A stretch of DNA of 64,000 nt from positions 27,119 to 91,118 of the forward strand of contig CAUYLG010017973.1 in NCBI GenBank assembly GCA_963573385.1, written 5' to 3'. The notes under the pieces were generated by a model, which searched no databases, was not told where the DNA came from, and worked only from the letters and a program-made list of their open reading frames with translations. This stretch comes from Cacajao melanocephalus. Its lineage: Eukaryota; Chordata; Mammalia; Primates; Pitheciidae. Of this stretch, positions 48,066-63,580 are shown one piece after another. Within the stretch, counting starts at the first letter, position 1; each line of letters begins with the position of its first letter. The position numbers and the translations under genes are program-made.

Positions 48066-49076
48066 TTCTCTTTCTTGCAGTGGGCTTTTAGGTCGCAAAA
48101 TGATAGGATTGTCCCAAATACTTGATAGAAAGCTATTGGTACTTTTAACACAATATGAGTTTAGTGTTTCATTTCGGGGTCAAATACACTTTATTTTTTT
48201 CTCACAACTACTGTGAATCTAAGATTAGACTCTGTAGGGCTAGATCTTCTACCCTGGAATCATACCCTAGCTAGTGCTCAGAGCCTGCCACTCATTCTTA
48301 GGCAGTAATAACTCCTCTCATTGGTTACCTGAGTTTCCAAACAGTCTTGATTCTGCTATAAATAAGTATAGTCTAGGGTAATAATCAAAACTCTGAAATT
48401 CATCCATGGGTAATACATCCTGTGGCACCATCAGGAGCTTGCTAAAGGGGGAGAAATGGGCTGAGTGACTTCTTTCTCCTTTATTCTTCCATATGCTAGG
48501 TGAGTTGGAAGGGGAAGGGAAGAGGAGTCAGGATCAAATTTGCTTTGCTGATCCCAACCTGGAACTTGTTTGCTTTTCTCCTGCCAGATGCTTAAGCCTG
48601 GCCTTTCTTCTCTGCAGGCTGTTTCATACTTTGGACTCTTACCACTAGGGTCCTCTTTATTGTGGGTGATTCTCTTGCTGATGACAAATGAATCACCTGT
48701 GGATTTCTCTCTGCTGAGGTCTCCTTGCCTCTAACAAGGCAAGATCCAAGACTACCTCGGGGTGTTTTGTCTTGTACTTGGCGCTTACCTCCTCCCTGGA
48801 AATAAGATCTTTGGGCTAAGAGTGGTGGATAGTTATTCCCCCAAATCAAGTCTGTTTAGCCACCTAGCGAGCAGCTTCAGCCATAGTCTTTCATTCATAA
48901 GACTGGTATCTATTCACTCTTACCCTCAAAATGCAGGGGCACCTGCCAAGCTATCCGAGTACACTACCAAAGTCCCTCTCATTTGCTTGAAATGAAGGGG
49001 GTACCATATCCCTAATACTTTTTCACTGAAGGGAAGCATTGCTAGTACACTTGAAAATTCTCTTTAAAGAAATCCT
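48066..49076. other. Unassigned stretch
   Basis: Includes a small perfect hairpin CTTGCCT/AGGCAAG near 48723-48742. No gene or repeat family recognised. Confidence 0.5.
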
Positions 49077-49373
49077 TGCTGGGTGCAGTGGCTCACACCT
49101 GTAATCCCAGCACTTCAGGAGGCCAAGGCAGGCAGATCATCTGAGATCAGGAGTTCGAGACTGGCTTGGCCAACATGGTGAAACCCCACCACTGCTAAAA
49201 ATACAAAAATGAGCCAGGCGTGGTGGCAAACGTCTGTAATCCTGGCTATTTGGGAGGCTGAGGCAGGGAGAATAGCTTGAACCCAGGAGGCGGGGGATTG
49301 CAGTGAGCCAAGATTGCACTATTGTGCTCCAGCCACGGTGACAGAGAATCTATCTCCACACACACACACACAA
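49077..49373 (+). mobile_element. Alu SINE with CA-rich tail
   Basis: Full dimer from 'gctgggtgcagtggctcac'; the tail has changed to ACACACACACACACAAA, a common path by which Alu tails seed microsatellites. Confidence 0.95.
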
Positions 49374-52090
49374 AGCCTTAATTTCTAATTCCAAACTCTT
49401 CTGATACTATATCTACCATTTTTTTATGCTATCCCCAGATGTACTCAGCTAAGGGGTGCAGACCCGGGTCTTAGACATCTCCCTTGCAAGCCCTGCTGGG
49501 ATGATACAGCACCTCATCTTAGAATATGGGACCAATTGATTCCTATTATTTTGTGGTTTCAGTGAACTTGAAGAGTCCCATTTTAACATTTTGTTATATT
49601 AGTCTATCCCAAACTGTAGTCTATGAAACACTGCTTCAGAAAAGTGTTCCATTTTTTTTTTCCAAAAGGGTCCTGATAAAATATATTTGAGAAATATATG
49701 TAAGATTTCTAGCTCTTCTGGTGCCCATTGCATATAAGCCTATCAAAGACTATGTGGAATCTAGCATGAGGAGTAGTGTTTGACACTTTCTAAACCCAGT
49801 GTTTCTCAATATATTTAACCACACAATTAATTAACATGGTGTCTCTTTGCATTTTGGGAGGTGCTGCTGTAGATGGTTGCTGATGATGCTTCCACTGGGT
49901 TTAGCTAACTATGTCCATATATTCTTCCAAAGTTTTCCTAAATAAAAAAGCTTAATTCTTTATCAGTAGAAATGAGCTCATTTTAAGACGAGTATCTGTT
50001 TTGGAAATAATCAGTGTTGGTGATGTGGGGAACAAAAGAGTAATGAGTAGGTTTGTTGCCTTGCTTATGGCAAACAGCAAAAAATAAAAGATTATAATGA
50101 CATTTATATATATTATAATACTGTGGATTATTATAATACAACTCATTATAATAGGAGTTTGCAGTATCCTGGTATTTGGTCTGGACTTTGAGAGCTTAGC
50201 TTCAGTGAACTATAATGGGAAAGTCATAGTTATTCTCACCTGGACAAGATGTTATCTTCTATGTTTTTTAAGTCACAACTATCAGTTGCATTGGTTTTGA
50301 GTCTTTCCAAATGCGTTTACCTTTGAGAAGACCCAATTGGTCAGTTGTCAGACAATTTTTTTCTATACACAGCTCATTTTCACATATGGATTATAACTTT
50401 CCAGGCTATCCCAGTATAGTCTATTCCATCTCTTCTCTCATTGTGCTTTAATAAGATGATTGGCTTTATAATTCTTTCTGTTTCAAACTTTGCAAGTATT
50501 TCTTCGGAATAACATTAGAGCCTCTGTAGCATGAACCACTGTGCTGGTTTGCCTGGGACTGTCCTGGTTTTAGTACTCAGAGTCCCACATTCTGGAATCC
50601 CTCTCTCCAAGATGCAAAAAGTCTTGGTTTTCAATGGTGCATGGCAAAGCCTGGAAAAATACAAAGCCCATATGTCAGCCCAAAATATAGGTGCTGAAAG
50701 CAATGCTGTTTAAGCATCAAATAGATACAGCATAGATTATCTATCTTTCATGGTTATTGTTACTATTCCCCCTTCCCATGTTGACAATCATGATTTGCAG
50801 TTCACAGTAATGGATCATTCATTATTGTTTCACTCCAATTGATGTAACTCAAGTGTATACCATATCTACATTATAATTTGAATATTAAAAGTCCATCACT
50901 TTTTGACTTTGGCTTTATATTAACTTGTTGTGTTTTGTATCAAGATAATGCTAGTTTAATTTTTAACTTATTAACATTGTGACCATACTCTCTAAGAGTT
51001 CAGATAGTGAAAATGAGGATGATTATTATGCCAATGTCAACATCCTAAAAAACTAAGGTTAGATGGTTGCTATGTTAATGGCAGATGAAAGGACTCATAC
51101 AACTGTATTGGGGAGATAAATAATCAAAACAGAGCATATTGCACAAGATGCAGAAAAGAAGATTAAAAGCACATAGGGAGACTGAATCCCACAATTTTGG
51201 CATGATGCAGACAAGTACTTCTAAGTCAATCAAAAGTTTCTTGTCTCCCAAGAAGACACCTATGCCACCTATGCTTGGTTGAATATAGCAGCCGCTGAAT
51301 TATCTTCTGTAAACTACACAAACAAGCAGTGTTACTGCATTGTTCCCTTGATTGCTTTCTGAAACTGATTAAAATTATATTTCCTGGTTCATAGGTTGCA
51401 GTTAAAATGCCCTAGGCATGAATAACAGGGGACATTTTGGGTAACATGTGTTGGCCCTCTATGTAGCAGAGTTAATTCTGTTAGATTTGAACAACTCTAG
51501 TATATCAAGAAATTCTTGAATCATGGAAGTAAGATAATGTTCCCTCTAGCTCTTTAGTACTTGAACTTGAAAAAGGGAGATTCAAAATGTCTTCTGGATT
51601 TTTATAAAGATTTTAGTGAATATGTAGAAACATAAAAGATTATTGGTAACTTATCTAAAAACAAGCTAGACTTAAGCTCATCTATCTGCATATGTGGCAA
51701 GCAGTGCAAATATCAATTCTGGCAAACTTCATTCAGTGTGTAAATTTCTTACCAAAGGAAAAGATCGCAACAGCTGAAAGTTCAATACATCTTTTCTGCA
51801 AGGAGGCCAAAAAAAAAATTTTTATTTTGCTTATCTGTGATATTGAGGCTTTTGCAATGAAAGTTTTTGGTCACTTTTAGATTCCCCAAATATACAGAAG
51901 TACTTAATGAGATTTTTTGCTTTATAGAAATGGAAGAGAGACAGCTGTTTTAGGTATGTGTCTGCAAAATGGCTGTCATTATTGCTAGCCATACAGAACA
52001 TGCTAAGATGTCGGCCTGCTCTAAATCATATTTTCAAAGTGTGGAGCAAAAAGAATGTCCTGTAATTTGAAAATACATTAAGAATGAGAA
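49374..52090. other. Unassigned 2.7 kb
   Basis: No gene recognised. A phrase 'ccagtgtttctcaatatat' near 49797 could be one end of a decayed hAT element, but I cannot find its partner. Remainder AT-rich, with only short frames. Confidence 0.45.
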
Positions 52091-52094
52091 TGGA

Positions 52095-52186
52095 TCCCTC
52101 TTTTCCTTCCTCTTTCTTTCTCTCGTACAGTCTTTTTTTTTCTTTCTTTCACTCTCACTTTCTTTCCTCTCTTTTTCTTTCTTTCA
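52095..52186. repeat. TTTC/CT-rich simple sequence
   Basis: Imperfect TTTC and TCTT units over about 90 bp. Confidence 0.8.
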
Positions 52187-53013
52187 AAAAATAGAATGAG
52201 AATGGAGACAACTATTATAATAAAACAAAAATACGTTGTTTTTCAAAAACTCTCAGATGATCTTTGAAGAAGCCATAGGAACTCTAGAAAAGGACAGCTG
52301 ACTATACCCAAGTTGTTGCATGTTATGTATAGGATGTGACAGAAACTCATACCAAAAAAAAAAAAAAAAAAAAAGAAAAAGGACTTAAATGTTTTGGAAA
52401 TAAGCCTGCTTCAAATGGAAAAAAAAAGAAAAAAACGTGTCACCAGAGGACTGCCAAGTTAGGCCAATCTTTCTCAGTTTCTTTAACAATACTGTAACTT
52501 ACTTGGAAGCTGGCTTTGATTTCATGAGTTTGAATGACTTCTGTGCCTTAAAAACATTTTACCTGACTAAGAAAACTTTTACTTATGATGACATCCAAAA
52601 TGCTTCATAGTGTTTTAAAAATGATCAAAATTTTGGACATGGATTGCCTATATGATAAGTTTATAGGTGCAATGGATCTGATTGACAAACTGCTGTTCAT
52701 CAAAGGCGTGTGGATACAAAGTGGATGAACATTTTTGGAGAGCTAGAAATTAATCCCTACCAGTCTAAAATCCTTATGTTGCTAGTAAGTAAACTCCTAA
52801 GTATTCCGTGCAGAAATGTTTTTCTTTTTTGTTTTTTACTTTTTGTTTTTTGAGAGGATATTTGGCTTGGTGGACTCATACCAAGACAGTGTAGAGTGGG
52901 CTTGATAAAAAGTGTAGTCTAAATTCAAATCAAGTTTCACATTTGACTATATTCGTTTAGTTTTTACACTACAGAAAGGAATAAAAGGATGTCCTAATGA
53001 TTGCAGGCAGTTT
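52187..53013. other. Unassigned stretch with A21 run
   Basis: Holds an A21 run at 52354-52374. No LINE or SINE body is attached to it by eye. The sequence after it has no long frame. Confidence 0.45.
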
Positions 53014-55733
<2,720 letters not shown>

Positions 55734-55735
55734 TC

Positions 55736-55736
<1 letters not shown>

Positions 55737-55785
<49 letters not shown>
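55737..55785. repeat. (TG)24 microsatellite at Alu/L1 junction
   Basis: Forty-nine bases of TG directly after the Alu head. L1 normally has a TTGTTGTGTC phrase here, a likely seed. Confidence 0.95.
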
Positions 55786-55787
<2 letters not shown>

Positions 55788-56900
55788 TTGCCTGGCTTTA
55801 GATCAGGGTGATTTTGGCTTCATAGAATGAGTTAGGGAGGATTCCTTCCTCCTCGATTTTTTGGAATAGTTTCACTATGATTGATACCAGTTCTTTGAAT
55901 GGCTGGTAGATTTCTGCTGTGAGTCTGTCTGGTCCTGGGCATTTTTTGTGGTTGCTAAGAGATGTTTTATTACTGATTAAATCTCACTACTTGTTATTAG
56001 TTTATTCAGGGTTTCTGTTTTTTCCTGGTTCAAGTTTGGGGGGTTATATATTTATTGATTTCCTATAGGTTTTCTAGCTTGTATGAATAGAAATGCTCAT
56101 GGTAGTCTTTCATGAGCTTTTGTATTTCTGTGCTATCAATTGTAATGTCTTCTTTATCACTTCTGATTATGTTTATTTGAATCTTCTCTCATTTTTCTTG
56201 TTTAGCTAGCAGTTTATCAATTTTTATTTTTTCAAAAAGCAACTTTTTGTTTTATTGATTCTTTGTATTGTTTTTTGATTTTATTTCGTTCTGCTCTGAT
56301 CGTTGTTATGTATCTTCTTCTGCTAGCTTTGGGTTTGATTTGTTCTTGTTTTTGTAGTTCCTTGATGCGTGACTTTAGGTTGTTAATTTGTGATCTGTCT
56401 TTTGGATGTAGCCACTAAGTGTTATAAACTTTCCTCTTAGCACCACTTTTGATGTATTCTAGAGGTTTTGGTATATTATGTCACTGTTTTCATTTGTTTC
56501 AAGAATTGTTTAATTCCTGCCCCAATTTTGTCATTGATTCAAAGATCATTCAGAAGCATATTGCTTAATTTCCACATACTTGTATAGTTTTAAGAGTTCC
56601 TCTTTGTATCGATTTATAGTTTTATTTCACTGTGGTCCAATAAAATACTTTTATTTTGAGTTTTTAAAATTTATTGAGACATGTTTTATGGCCTAACCAT
56701 GGTCTATTTTGGAGCATATTCCATGCATAGATGAGAAGAATGTATATTTTGTGGTTGTTGGGTAGAATGTTGTGTAAATATCTGTAAGGTTGATTTGATC
56801 TAGAATCACTTTAAGTCCAAAGTTTCTTTGTTGATTTTCTGTCTTCATGTCATTGTTATTTTTCATTATCTATAGGTAATATCTGTTTTTATTATTTTAT
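55786..56900 (-). mobile_element. L1MA-like LINE, continuation to ORF2 endonuclease
   Basis: 'cttcatagaatgagttagggagg', 'gtctgtctggtcctgggcat', then central ORF2 and endonuclease sequence to about 56880 ('tttctttgttgattttctgt'). It ends inside the endonuclease coding region, so the L1 is 5-prime truncated. The full element spans about 3.5 kb without the Alu and TG tract. Confidence 0.85.
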
Positions 56901-59684
56901 TTTCCTTTTAAAAAGTCTTATGTCTGTATACCTTAAGAATATACCTAATATAGCCTATAAAATTTAAATATCCAAAAAAGTACTTAAAAATAGTTATAAC
57001 AAATTGCTTTATCAGAGGACAGAAACATTACTGTAATATTTTCCCCACACATATTATTTGTTTAGTTAGTCCTACTGTTAATTAATGCTAATTGCCACTG
57101 TTAACTGATCCTGTTTTTATTTGTGTAGTGGAAAGGTAAATAAATAATAACAAAATTTGTGTAGCAAAAAGGTAAATACTATAGAATAATATATAATTTC
57201 AAATAAAGCCTTATTTTAACATTTTTATGTTAAAGTAGTAATGTATGTATTAGTAATTATTATAAAATTTTTTTTTTTGGCTTGGAATGGCTGTACCCTA
57301 GGCTGGGTGGTTACTCTAATGGCCACCAGGGTACTTTTCCGGAGCCCATCATGTTTTAAGACAGGCAAGCAAATCTGATTCTCATTAATTGCCTCTTACC
57401 TGATATAAGTAACCTCTCATATTGGCGAGTGACTGTAAAAGAAGTTACTATTACATTATCCTTATCAATTACCTGTGACAGTAGAGCCAGTAATTCTCAA
57501 ACCATTTGTATGTCATTTAGGACTCTTTGTAAAGTAAATTACATTTATTTTAAAATGTACTTTATTTGATATTTGGTATCTTCATTTTTTTGTTGTTGTT
57601 TGTGCTAATTGAAAAACAGAAAATTGGAAATTGTCCATATGTATCACCAAAATAAGGTGCATCACCTACCATATATATCTAGTAATTGGAGACTGAAACT
57701 TCTTTTAAAATCTAATAGTTAGAAAATGAAGCTTGTATTTTCATCATTCTGCCCCTTATTTACCATCTCTCAATAATCCATTAGGGTTTTCTGGTATTCC
57801 AAGCTCTTGTGGTGTGTACCTTCCTTATCACTACCCTCTCCTCACATGGAAACCCATACTCCTTCTGTACCCTCACATCCTGTAAGCATCTCTGTGCTTA
57901 TGAAAGAATATCCCACTCCTTTAGCTCTTCAGACCATTTTTCTAACCTACACGCCTGTGTACCACATGCCTTACTACTCAGTTACCATCTTGTATTGTCC
58001 TGTGAAGTCTCATCTATTCTTTCCTCAGATAGATTGATAAGTAGAGATCATGCGTTATTCTTCCCTTGTGTCCCTCCAAAATAATAGAACAAGGCTAGGC
58101 AGATTGTAATTGTTCAAAGAGATCATCGATTGTTTTTTTACAAATGATGACTCCTGCAATACATGACATGGAAGTAGGCAAATAATAATATATCTTCTCC
58201 CAGACACGTTGCCCACAATGTTTAACAGGACATGAAAGCACAAGACCTTGTTGTGATGGAAAAATAAGTGAAGACAGGAAAAAATAATCATAATAACCCT
58301 GACTCCTAGGCTAAGAGTTTAGTTGGTGCCTTACTACTTCTGAGTAAAGTCTCTAAATTATTTAAAACACATAGACACACTCACACACACTCATTCATAT
58401 GCACATGTACACACACAGGCACACAGAGAATGGGGGTTTGGCCTTGACATATTTTTAAAATTTGATGCCAGTACTTTTTAACAGCATGGTCTAAAGTTGG
58501 AAAAATAGGAATTCAGTGTCTCGTTGAGTTATGAGTTGAGAACGAATTTCACACAAACCTCAATGATTTTCCACCACCGACACCAACCCAAAGACAATTT
58601 CTAATCACTTGGTGGCCATCGTATTGCAAAAGAAGCAGAGCACAGACACGCTGTCTGTTTCACTTAAATTTATGAAAACCTGCTGAAAGGGAATGTAGAA
58701 AGTAAACGACCCATGGTAAAGCATTGTGAATGAAGGGAGAGATGCTGTGGTTAGCTGGGTTGCTCAATCCTTCAGATTCTCAAAGCCAAGAGAAAATTTA
58801 TCCTCTTCCACTGAGACATAAACTAAACTCCTTTTGGCCATTAATCTGCAAAGTTGATGCCTGCCATGGTAATTCATCAAACATTTTTGTGGGGTGAGTC
58901 TTGTGGGGCTTTTGGGGCATCCGCCTTTGAAATTCAAAGAACAGTTTTGTCCCCTGGGGACAGAGTGACTTTCTTCTCTCAATGCACATCTGGAAGGAGA
59001 GTTTCTGCTCCCACTCTGCGCCAGACCGAGGCAGGGCCTGAAAAAGCTGCCATCTTCATGAAGCATGTGCTTGTACCTCACTTTTCAGATCACTCTACCC
59101 AGGCTGTCAGGCGAGGAGAAGGAATAGAATTACAGACAGCACACTCTTCATAAGGGGCTTTTTCCCATTACAGTTTAGCCCAGAGAAAGGACAATTACTG
59201 TTTTTAGTGGGTTTTATAGGAGCGAGAGTCAGTGCATTAACCATCGTGAAAAATGAGCAGAATTCTCAAGCTACATGTCTCAATCATCTGCACATAAATT
59301 GGGGAATGGTTTTGGAATCCTGAGGTCTGATCTGAATTTACAAGTGTGTCTCCAGGCCCAGTGACAGATATATGATCTGAAGAGAAGCATTCCTATGGAG
59401 AACACAGGGTACTGGGCTCATCTTTTGCCCCTTCTGCAACAGGCACCTGCCAGTGCCTTCTTCCCTTAGCTGGAGGTTTATTCTGAACCTTCCAATCCTT
59501 AAATGTGCTGGCCCTGTTCTCTCTACAGGCTCCTGGTCCTCTGTCCCCCAGCTCTGTGCCACACTGTAGACGCAGTGGTTACCTTTCAGTCTCTTGAGAA
59601 CACCATTATCTTTTCTGCATAGGACTATCCACCCTGACCAGAAGGCCCTGCCATACAGTCTTTGGGATATTAGATTCTTTTGAC
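56901..59684. other. Unassigned 2.8 kb
   Basis: No gene or large repeat recognised. CA-rich sequence at about 58370-58425. Frames on both strands at 58764-59153 overlap one another and look like chance. Confidence 0.45.
57320..57331 (+). promoter_or_regulatory. Weak CTCF-like core
   Basis: TGGCCACCAGGG matches part of the CTCF motif, but the following GGC core is TAC here, so the match is incomplete. Confidence 0.2.
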
Positions 59685-59990
59685 ATTGAGGTTTCAGCTT
59701 GAATGTCATTTCCTCAGAGAGGTCTTCTGAGACCACTCAGTTTAAAGGAGCCAAACCACTCACTCACCAGTCACTTTCCATTGTTTGTCAGTGTGTCACT
59801 TTCCTTGTGACACTCACTGATATCTGCCATTCTCTCTCTCTGTCTTCTCTTTCTCTCTCTCCCCCCATTTTCCATCCCACTTCGACCTCTATGAAATTGT
59901 AAACTCCAAAACAGCATGGTCCTTATCTGTCCTGTTCACTGTGCTGTGTCTATAGAATGTGTTCAGTCATTCTTGTTGAATGAATGTTTT
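59685..59990 (+). repeat. L2 LINE 3-prime end (first of four)
   Basis: 'tcctcagagaggtcttctgagacc', 'gtaaactccaaaacagcatgg', 'tatctgtcctgttcactgtg', and the closing 'cttgttgaatgaatg' are ordered L2 landmarks. Confidence 0.8.
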
Positions 59991-60124
59991 CCCTGTTCTT
60001 TGGATGTTTGGCTGAGCGTAGCATGATGTTTACAGTAAAGTTTATGTCATTTTTCATATTTAAAACACATGCTTGGATCAACATGGTAGGTATCATTCAC
60101 TCTTATACATTTATCTATTAACCA

Positions 60125-60235
60125 GTGTATTCATTTATTCATTCAATTGATATTTGTTGTCTACTACATGCCAGATAACTTGGTGAGATATTACAGATGT
60201 CAGAGAAGTTTTGGCCAGGGAAATGATACAATGAA
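60125..60235. repeat. Ancient repeat fragment
   Basis: 'tcatttattcattcaattgatatttg' and 'actacatgccagataac' match the start of the ancient family seen at 18648. Confidence 0.45.
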
Positions 60236-60449
60236 ATGGAGAGAGACACATTGGAAAACAAAATTTCATACTTTATATCGAATGTTATATCTAGACCTGT
60301 CTGTCTAATATCCAATTTTCTTTTTCTAGCTAAACTGCTATCTTTCTGCTCCAACTGTCTACTCTCCAGTAAGGTTCTCTCTTCATTACCTCACAATTGG
60401 ACCTCATCTTTACTTATGTTATTACTTTATTCTAGAACTCTCTTCTCTC

Positions 60450-60765
60450 TGCTGTTTTCTTTGAGACCAATTCAGGACTTTCCTTCCCGGGAAGGCTTCC
60501 ACAACCTTATGGGCTCCCGTTTGTCTCCTGAGCTGTTCTCTTTAGCATGTAAAGTCTAGGCCCTTTAAAATTCAGAGCTTTGTACTGATGCTAATTTTGT
60601 TTGGATTTGTATTTCTTCTATGTGTGTTAATATTGAAAATCCAACTCAGTGCTATCTTCTTTGAGAAAGCAGCCATGTTTTATAATTCTTCTAGGTCTCT
60701 GCCAGTACCACAGGTATCGTGGGGAATATAATAGCAGTCAATAAATTCTTACTGATTGATTGGTG
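60450..60765 (+). repeat. L2 LINE 3-prime end (second)
   Basis: 'ggaaggcttccacaacctta', 'agaaagcagccatgttttat', 'agcagtcaataaattcttac' followed by TGATTGATTGG. Confidence 0.65.
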
Positions 60766-61060
60766 TCGAAATTGGGTTGTCAGTTCCAGACAGCATGCTG
60801 AATGAGCAGGTCCGGTAAAAGCCTCTTCAGTATTCAGCCTCCCCGTAGATCAAGTACAGGCAAAGCTTACGGCGAAAGGTGGTGAAAGGCAAAATTCCAA
60901 TAGCAAGAGTATTATTAATCTACTTAAGCCATTAAGTGTTGTCCAGTATTAGATTGGACCGGAAATCCTGGTTTTCAACTCTTTCCCGTTTGAATGCCCA
61001 AGAGGCTGTCAGCGGGTAAGAGGAAATACGGAATTGGCTTTCAGTTGCCCGAGGAGAGGA
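60766..61060. promoter_or_regulatory. CpG-enriched non-repetitive block
   Basis: About ten CpG dinucleotides in under 300 bp, unlike the rest of the window, with no repeat recognised. It may be a constrained element or enhancer; this is inference. Confidence 0.25.
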
Positions 61061-61489
61061 GCTTAAATTCCTAATTTATGGCTCTGCTTTACCTGAAATT
61101 TTATTTTGCTTTTACTTTTATGTAGAAGTATGAGTGTACTGTATTTCAGTTGGTGCTTCTTAAACAGTCCAAAGGAACTCTAAAAATAAGTACTGACCAA
61201 TTTATATAGTAATGTTCATAGTGGTCTTTATGGAATGCCTCATCACAGGCCAGTATCCTAGGGGCTCCCAAAAGGTATGATACTTTCAGAGAGGGCCTTA
61301 ATGAAGGAGATACAGTTTGCGATATGAATGGTCTGTCTGTGATCTCTGAACTCAATTATTCCAGCTTTTCAAAATCTAGTAGTAAAAGAGGCAGGCAGAG
61401 TGTAGTAGTCTTGTGTCCTGAATCTGTTTACTAACATGCCATCTTGCTGCTTCTCTTTGGCCTGATTTTCCTCATGATGCTCTACGTTT
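61061..61489. other. Unassigned stretch
   Basis: No gene or repeat recognised. Confidence 0.5.
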
Positions 61490-61775
61490 CTGGAAGCCTT
61501 TGGTTTGGTATTCCTTCCGTTGAGGTTTCTCTATCTCCTTCATATCCCACCTCATCCTCATTTCCTGGGGTAGACTCTTTCTTCCTTGACTCTCTATGGT
61601 ACTAAGATGCTTCTTCATTCATTTGCTGCTTATTAAAATTGCTATTTAATGTGTTCACATCTTGTTTTCCTGAGTTGATTTTAACCTATTGTTGGGCAGG
61701 AACCTTGCCTCATACTTCTTAATATCTCCAGAGTGCCCATAATAAATTCTCAGTAAATATTTGCTGCTAATGATA
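61490..61775 (+). repeat. L2 LINE 3-prime end (third)
   Basis: 'ggcaggaaccttgcctcata', 'atctccagagtgcccataat' and 'ctcagtaaatatttgctg' are the L2 terminal phrases in sense. Confidence 0.75.
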
Positions 61776-62014
61776 CACCTTAGTTGACTCATCTTGTTTC
61801 TGGTAAATTTTGCTATAGCAAGTAGCAATGTAATGATACCACTTAAAGGAGGACAAAGAAAATCTGGAGGGACTTTGAAAACTTGACTAGAACTCTGAAA
61901 AGGAGAAATTCATTCAGTGTTGGTCAGTAATATAGAAATTATTTTGAATGATTTTATCAACTTTACATACCTGGCCATTATTACAAGTGTTTGTTTTTAT
62001 GTTAATCTCTCCTA

Positions 62015-62140
62015 AACTTGACAAAGACAAGGTCTTCTTAAGTACAAAGTCTGTATATTTTATATGCCCTTGGCCTTATTTGGATTACCAAGTGAGTAGA
62101 GAGCTCAAAAATATTTATTAAAAGCATAAATGAATGAATT
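62015..62140 (+). repeat. L2 LINE 3-prime tail (fourth)
   Basis: 'gacaaagacaaggtcttctt' and 'aaatatttattaaaagcataaatgaatgaatt' fit an L2 terminus. Confidence 0.55.
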
Positions 62141-62719
62141 ACCTTCAGAACCAAAGCTAGAAATTGTGTTAAAGAAAAGATTTAGACCCTCTAGCTCTCA
62201 AAGTTGCAAGTTACTAATGCTGCTCACCCATTTTCAGTTAATACTAATAGTCTATCTTCTACATGGGGAAGTTTGTTGGACTGGAATGTGATAACAGAGA
62301 CTGTAAGTTGATGTCTTTGCATTGGCTGGTTTGGGAATAGCTCTTGAGAGGATACAATGCAGTTTCTTTTCAGTTTTATTTGGCAGCCTTGATCTTGGTG
62401 GAGGAACATGCTCTTAACACCTACAAGATAACAGGATTGTTTAAATATTACAATCTCACACCCCGTATTTGAGTTTTATAAAAACTGTGGGTAGAGCCAA
62501 TGTCCGAATTGTCAAAAATGTTGAACTAATAATGCAATTTTATAAAGTAAATTATTGACAGATTTTATAAAAGAAAATGTGTATATTTTATATATTGGTA
62601 GCATTATAAGCAATATTAAGGCAAATAAGCTAGAAGGTAATGTTTTAAAAAATAATTCAATATATTATTTCTCTATTATAGAAAGAGCTTTTATGAGTTC
62701 TGCTGAACAACAACAAAAA
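62141..62719. other. Unassigned AT-rich stretch
   Basis: AT-rich; no feature recognised. Confidence 0.5.
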
Positions 62720-63150
62720 ATCCAGTAGAAATATTAGATAAAAGATGTAATTATGCAAAACTAGAAATGCACATGAACATAAAAAGTTCAAACTTAAGAC
62801 TTAAAATGAAATACTTGTAAATAAAATTATTACCAAGGGCCTGTAAAATTTTAGGTTAAAAAGAAATGGTAATACTTAAATTTTAAGACATGATACTATC
62901 TTTCTTAAATCTTCCTTCCAGAAGTAACTTACTTCGATATTTCTGGAAAGCAATTTGATAATTTTCATATTATTACAAAAATATGATAGCTACCTTTTGG
63001 CTCAACAGTTTTTTAGAGCACAAAGATGCAGTCAAAGATGTATGTAAAAGACTAAAAGTAATTCTTCATAGCATTTGTTTATATGAAGGAAAACTGAAAA
63101 TAGCCTAAATATTTAACAGTAGGTGAAGTGATTAAAAATATGATATATTC
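62720..63150 (+). mobile_element. L1M LINE 3-prime region, sense
   Basis: 'atttctggaaagcaatttga', 'gatagctaccttttggctca', 'aaagatgtatgtaaaagac', 'aaaactgaaaatagcctaaa', 'gatatattc' run in L1M order up to the Alu. Confidence 0.7.
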
Positions 63151-63440
63151 AGGCACACATAGAGGCTCATGCCTGTAACCTAGCACTTTGGGAGGACAAG
63201 GTAGGCGAATTACTTGAGCCCAGGAGTCTGAGACCAGCCTGGGCAACATGGCAAAACCCTGTCTCTGTAAAAACTATGAAAATTAACTGGGCATTATGGT
63301 GCACATGTGTGTAGTCCCAGCTACTTGGAGGCTGAGAGAGGAGGCTAGATTGAGACCAGGAGGTAGAGGCTGCAGTGAGCTGTGATCATGCCACTGCACT
63401 CCAGCCTGGGGAACAGAATGAGACACTGTCTCAAAAAAAA
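63151..63440 (+). mobile_element. Alu SINE (J-type features) inserted in L1M
   Basis: Diverged dimer; the right arm has 'gaggctgcagtgagctgtga', typical of old AluJ. The flanks ATATGATATATTC and AGTAGTATATTTA are similar and may be a worn target-site duplication. Confidence 0.9.
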
Positions 63441-63504
63441 GTAGTATATTTAGATGATCATGTATTAGTTAATCAATAAAAATAAGTCTTTTAATTTTTT
63501 TTTA
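63441..63504 (+). mobile_element. L1M continuation
   Basis: A short AT-rich piece following the Alu that fits the expected L1 3-prime sequence only loosely. Confidence 0.35.
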
Positions 63505-63580
63505 AAGTGAAAGCAAGTTTATTAAGAAAGTAAAGGAATAAGTAATGGGTTATTTCATAGGCAGAGCACAGAAATAAGTT
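63505..63580 (-). mobile_element. Possible LTR scrap, antisense
   Basis: 'gtgaaagcaagtttattaag' and 'ttatttcataggcagagcac' are phrases I associate with an antisense LTR end. Only about 75 bp remains. Confidence 0.35.

Noticed and set aside
49797..49880. Possible hAT terminal repeat (ccagtgtttctcaa)
   Set aside because: No matching inverted end or inner family phrase could be found.
58764..59153. Overlapping ~100-codon frames on both strands
   Set aside because: Mutual overlap on opposite strands is typical of chance; no protein family recognised.
59338..59736. 132-codon minus-strand frame
   Set aside because: Overlaps the L2 remnant antisense and has no recognised domain.
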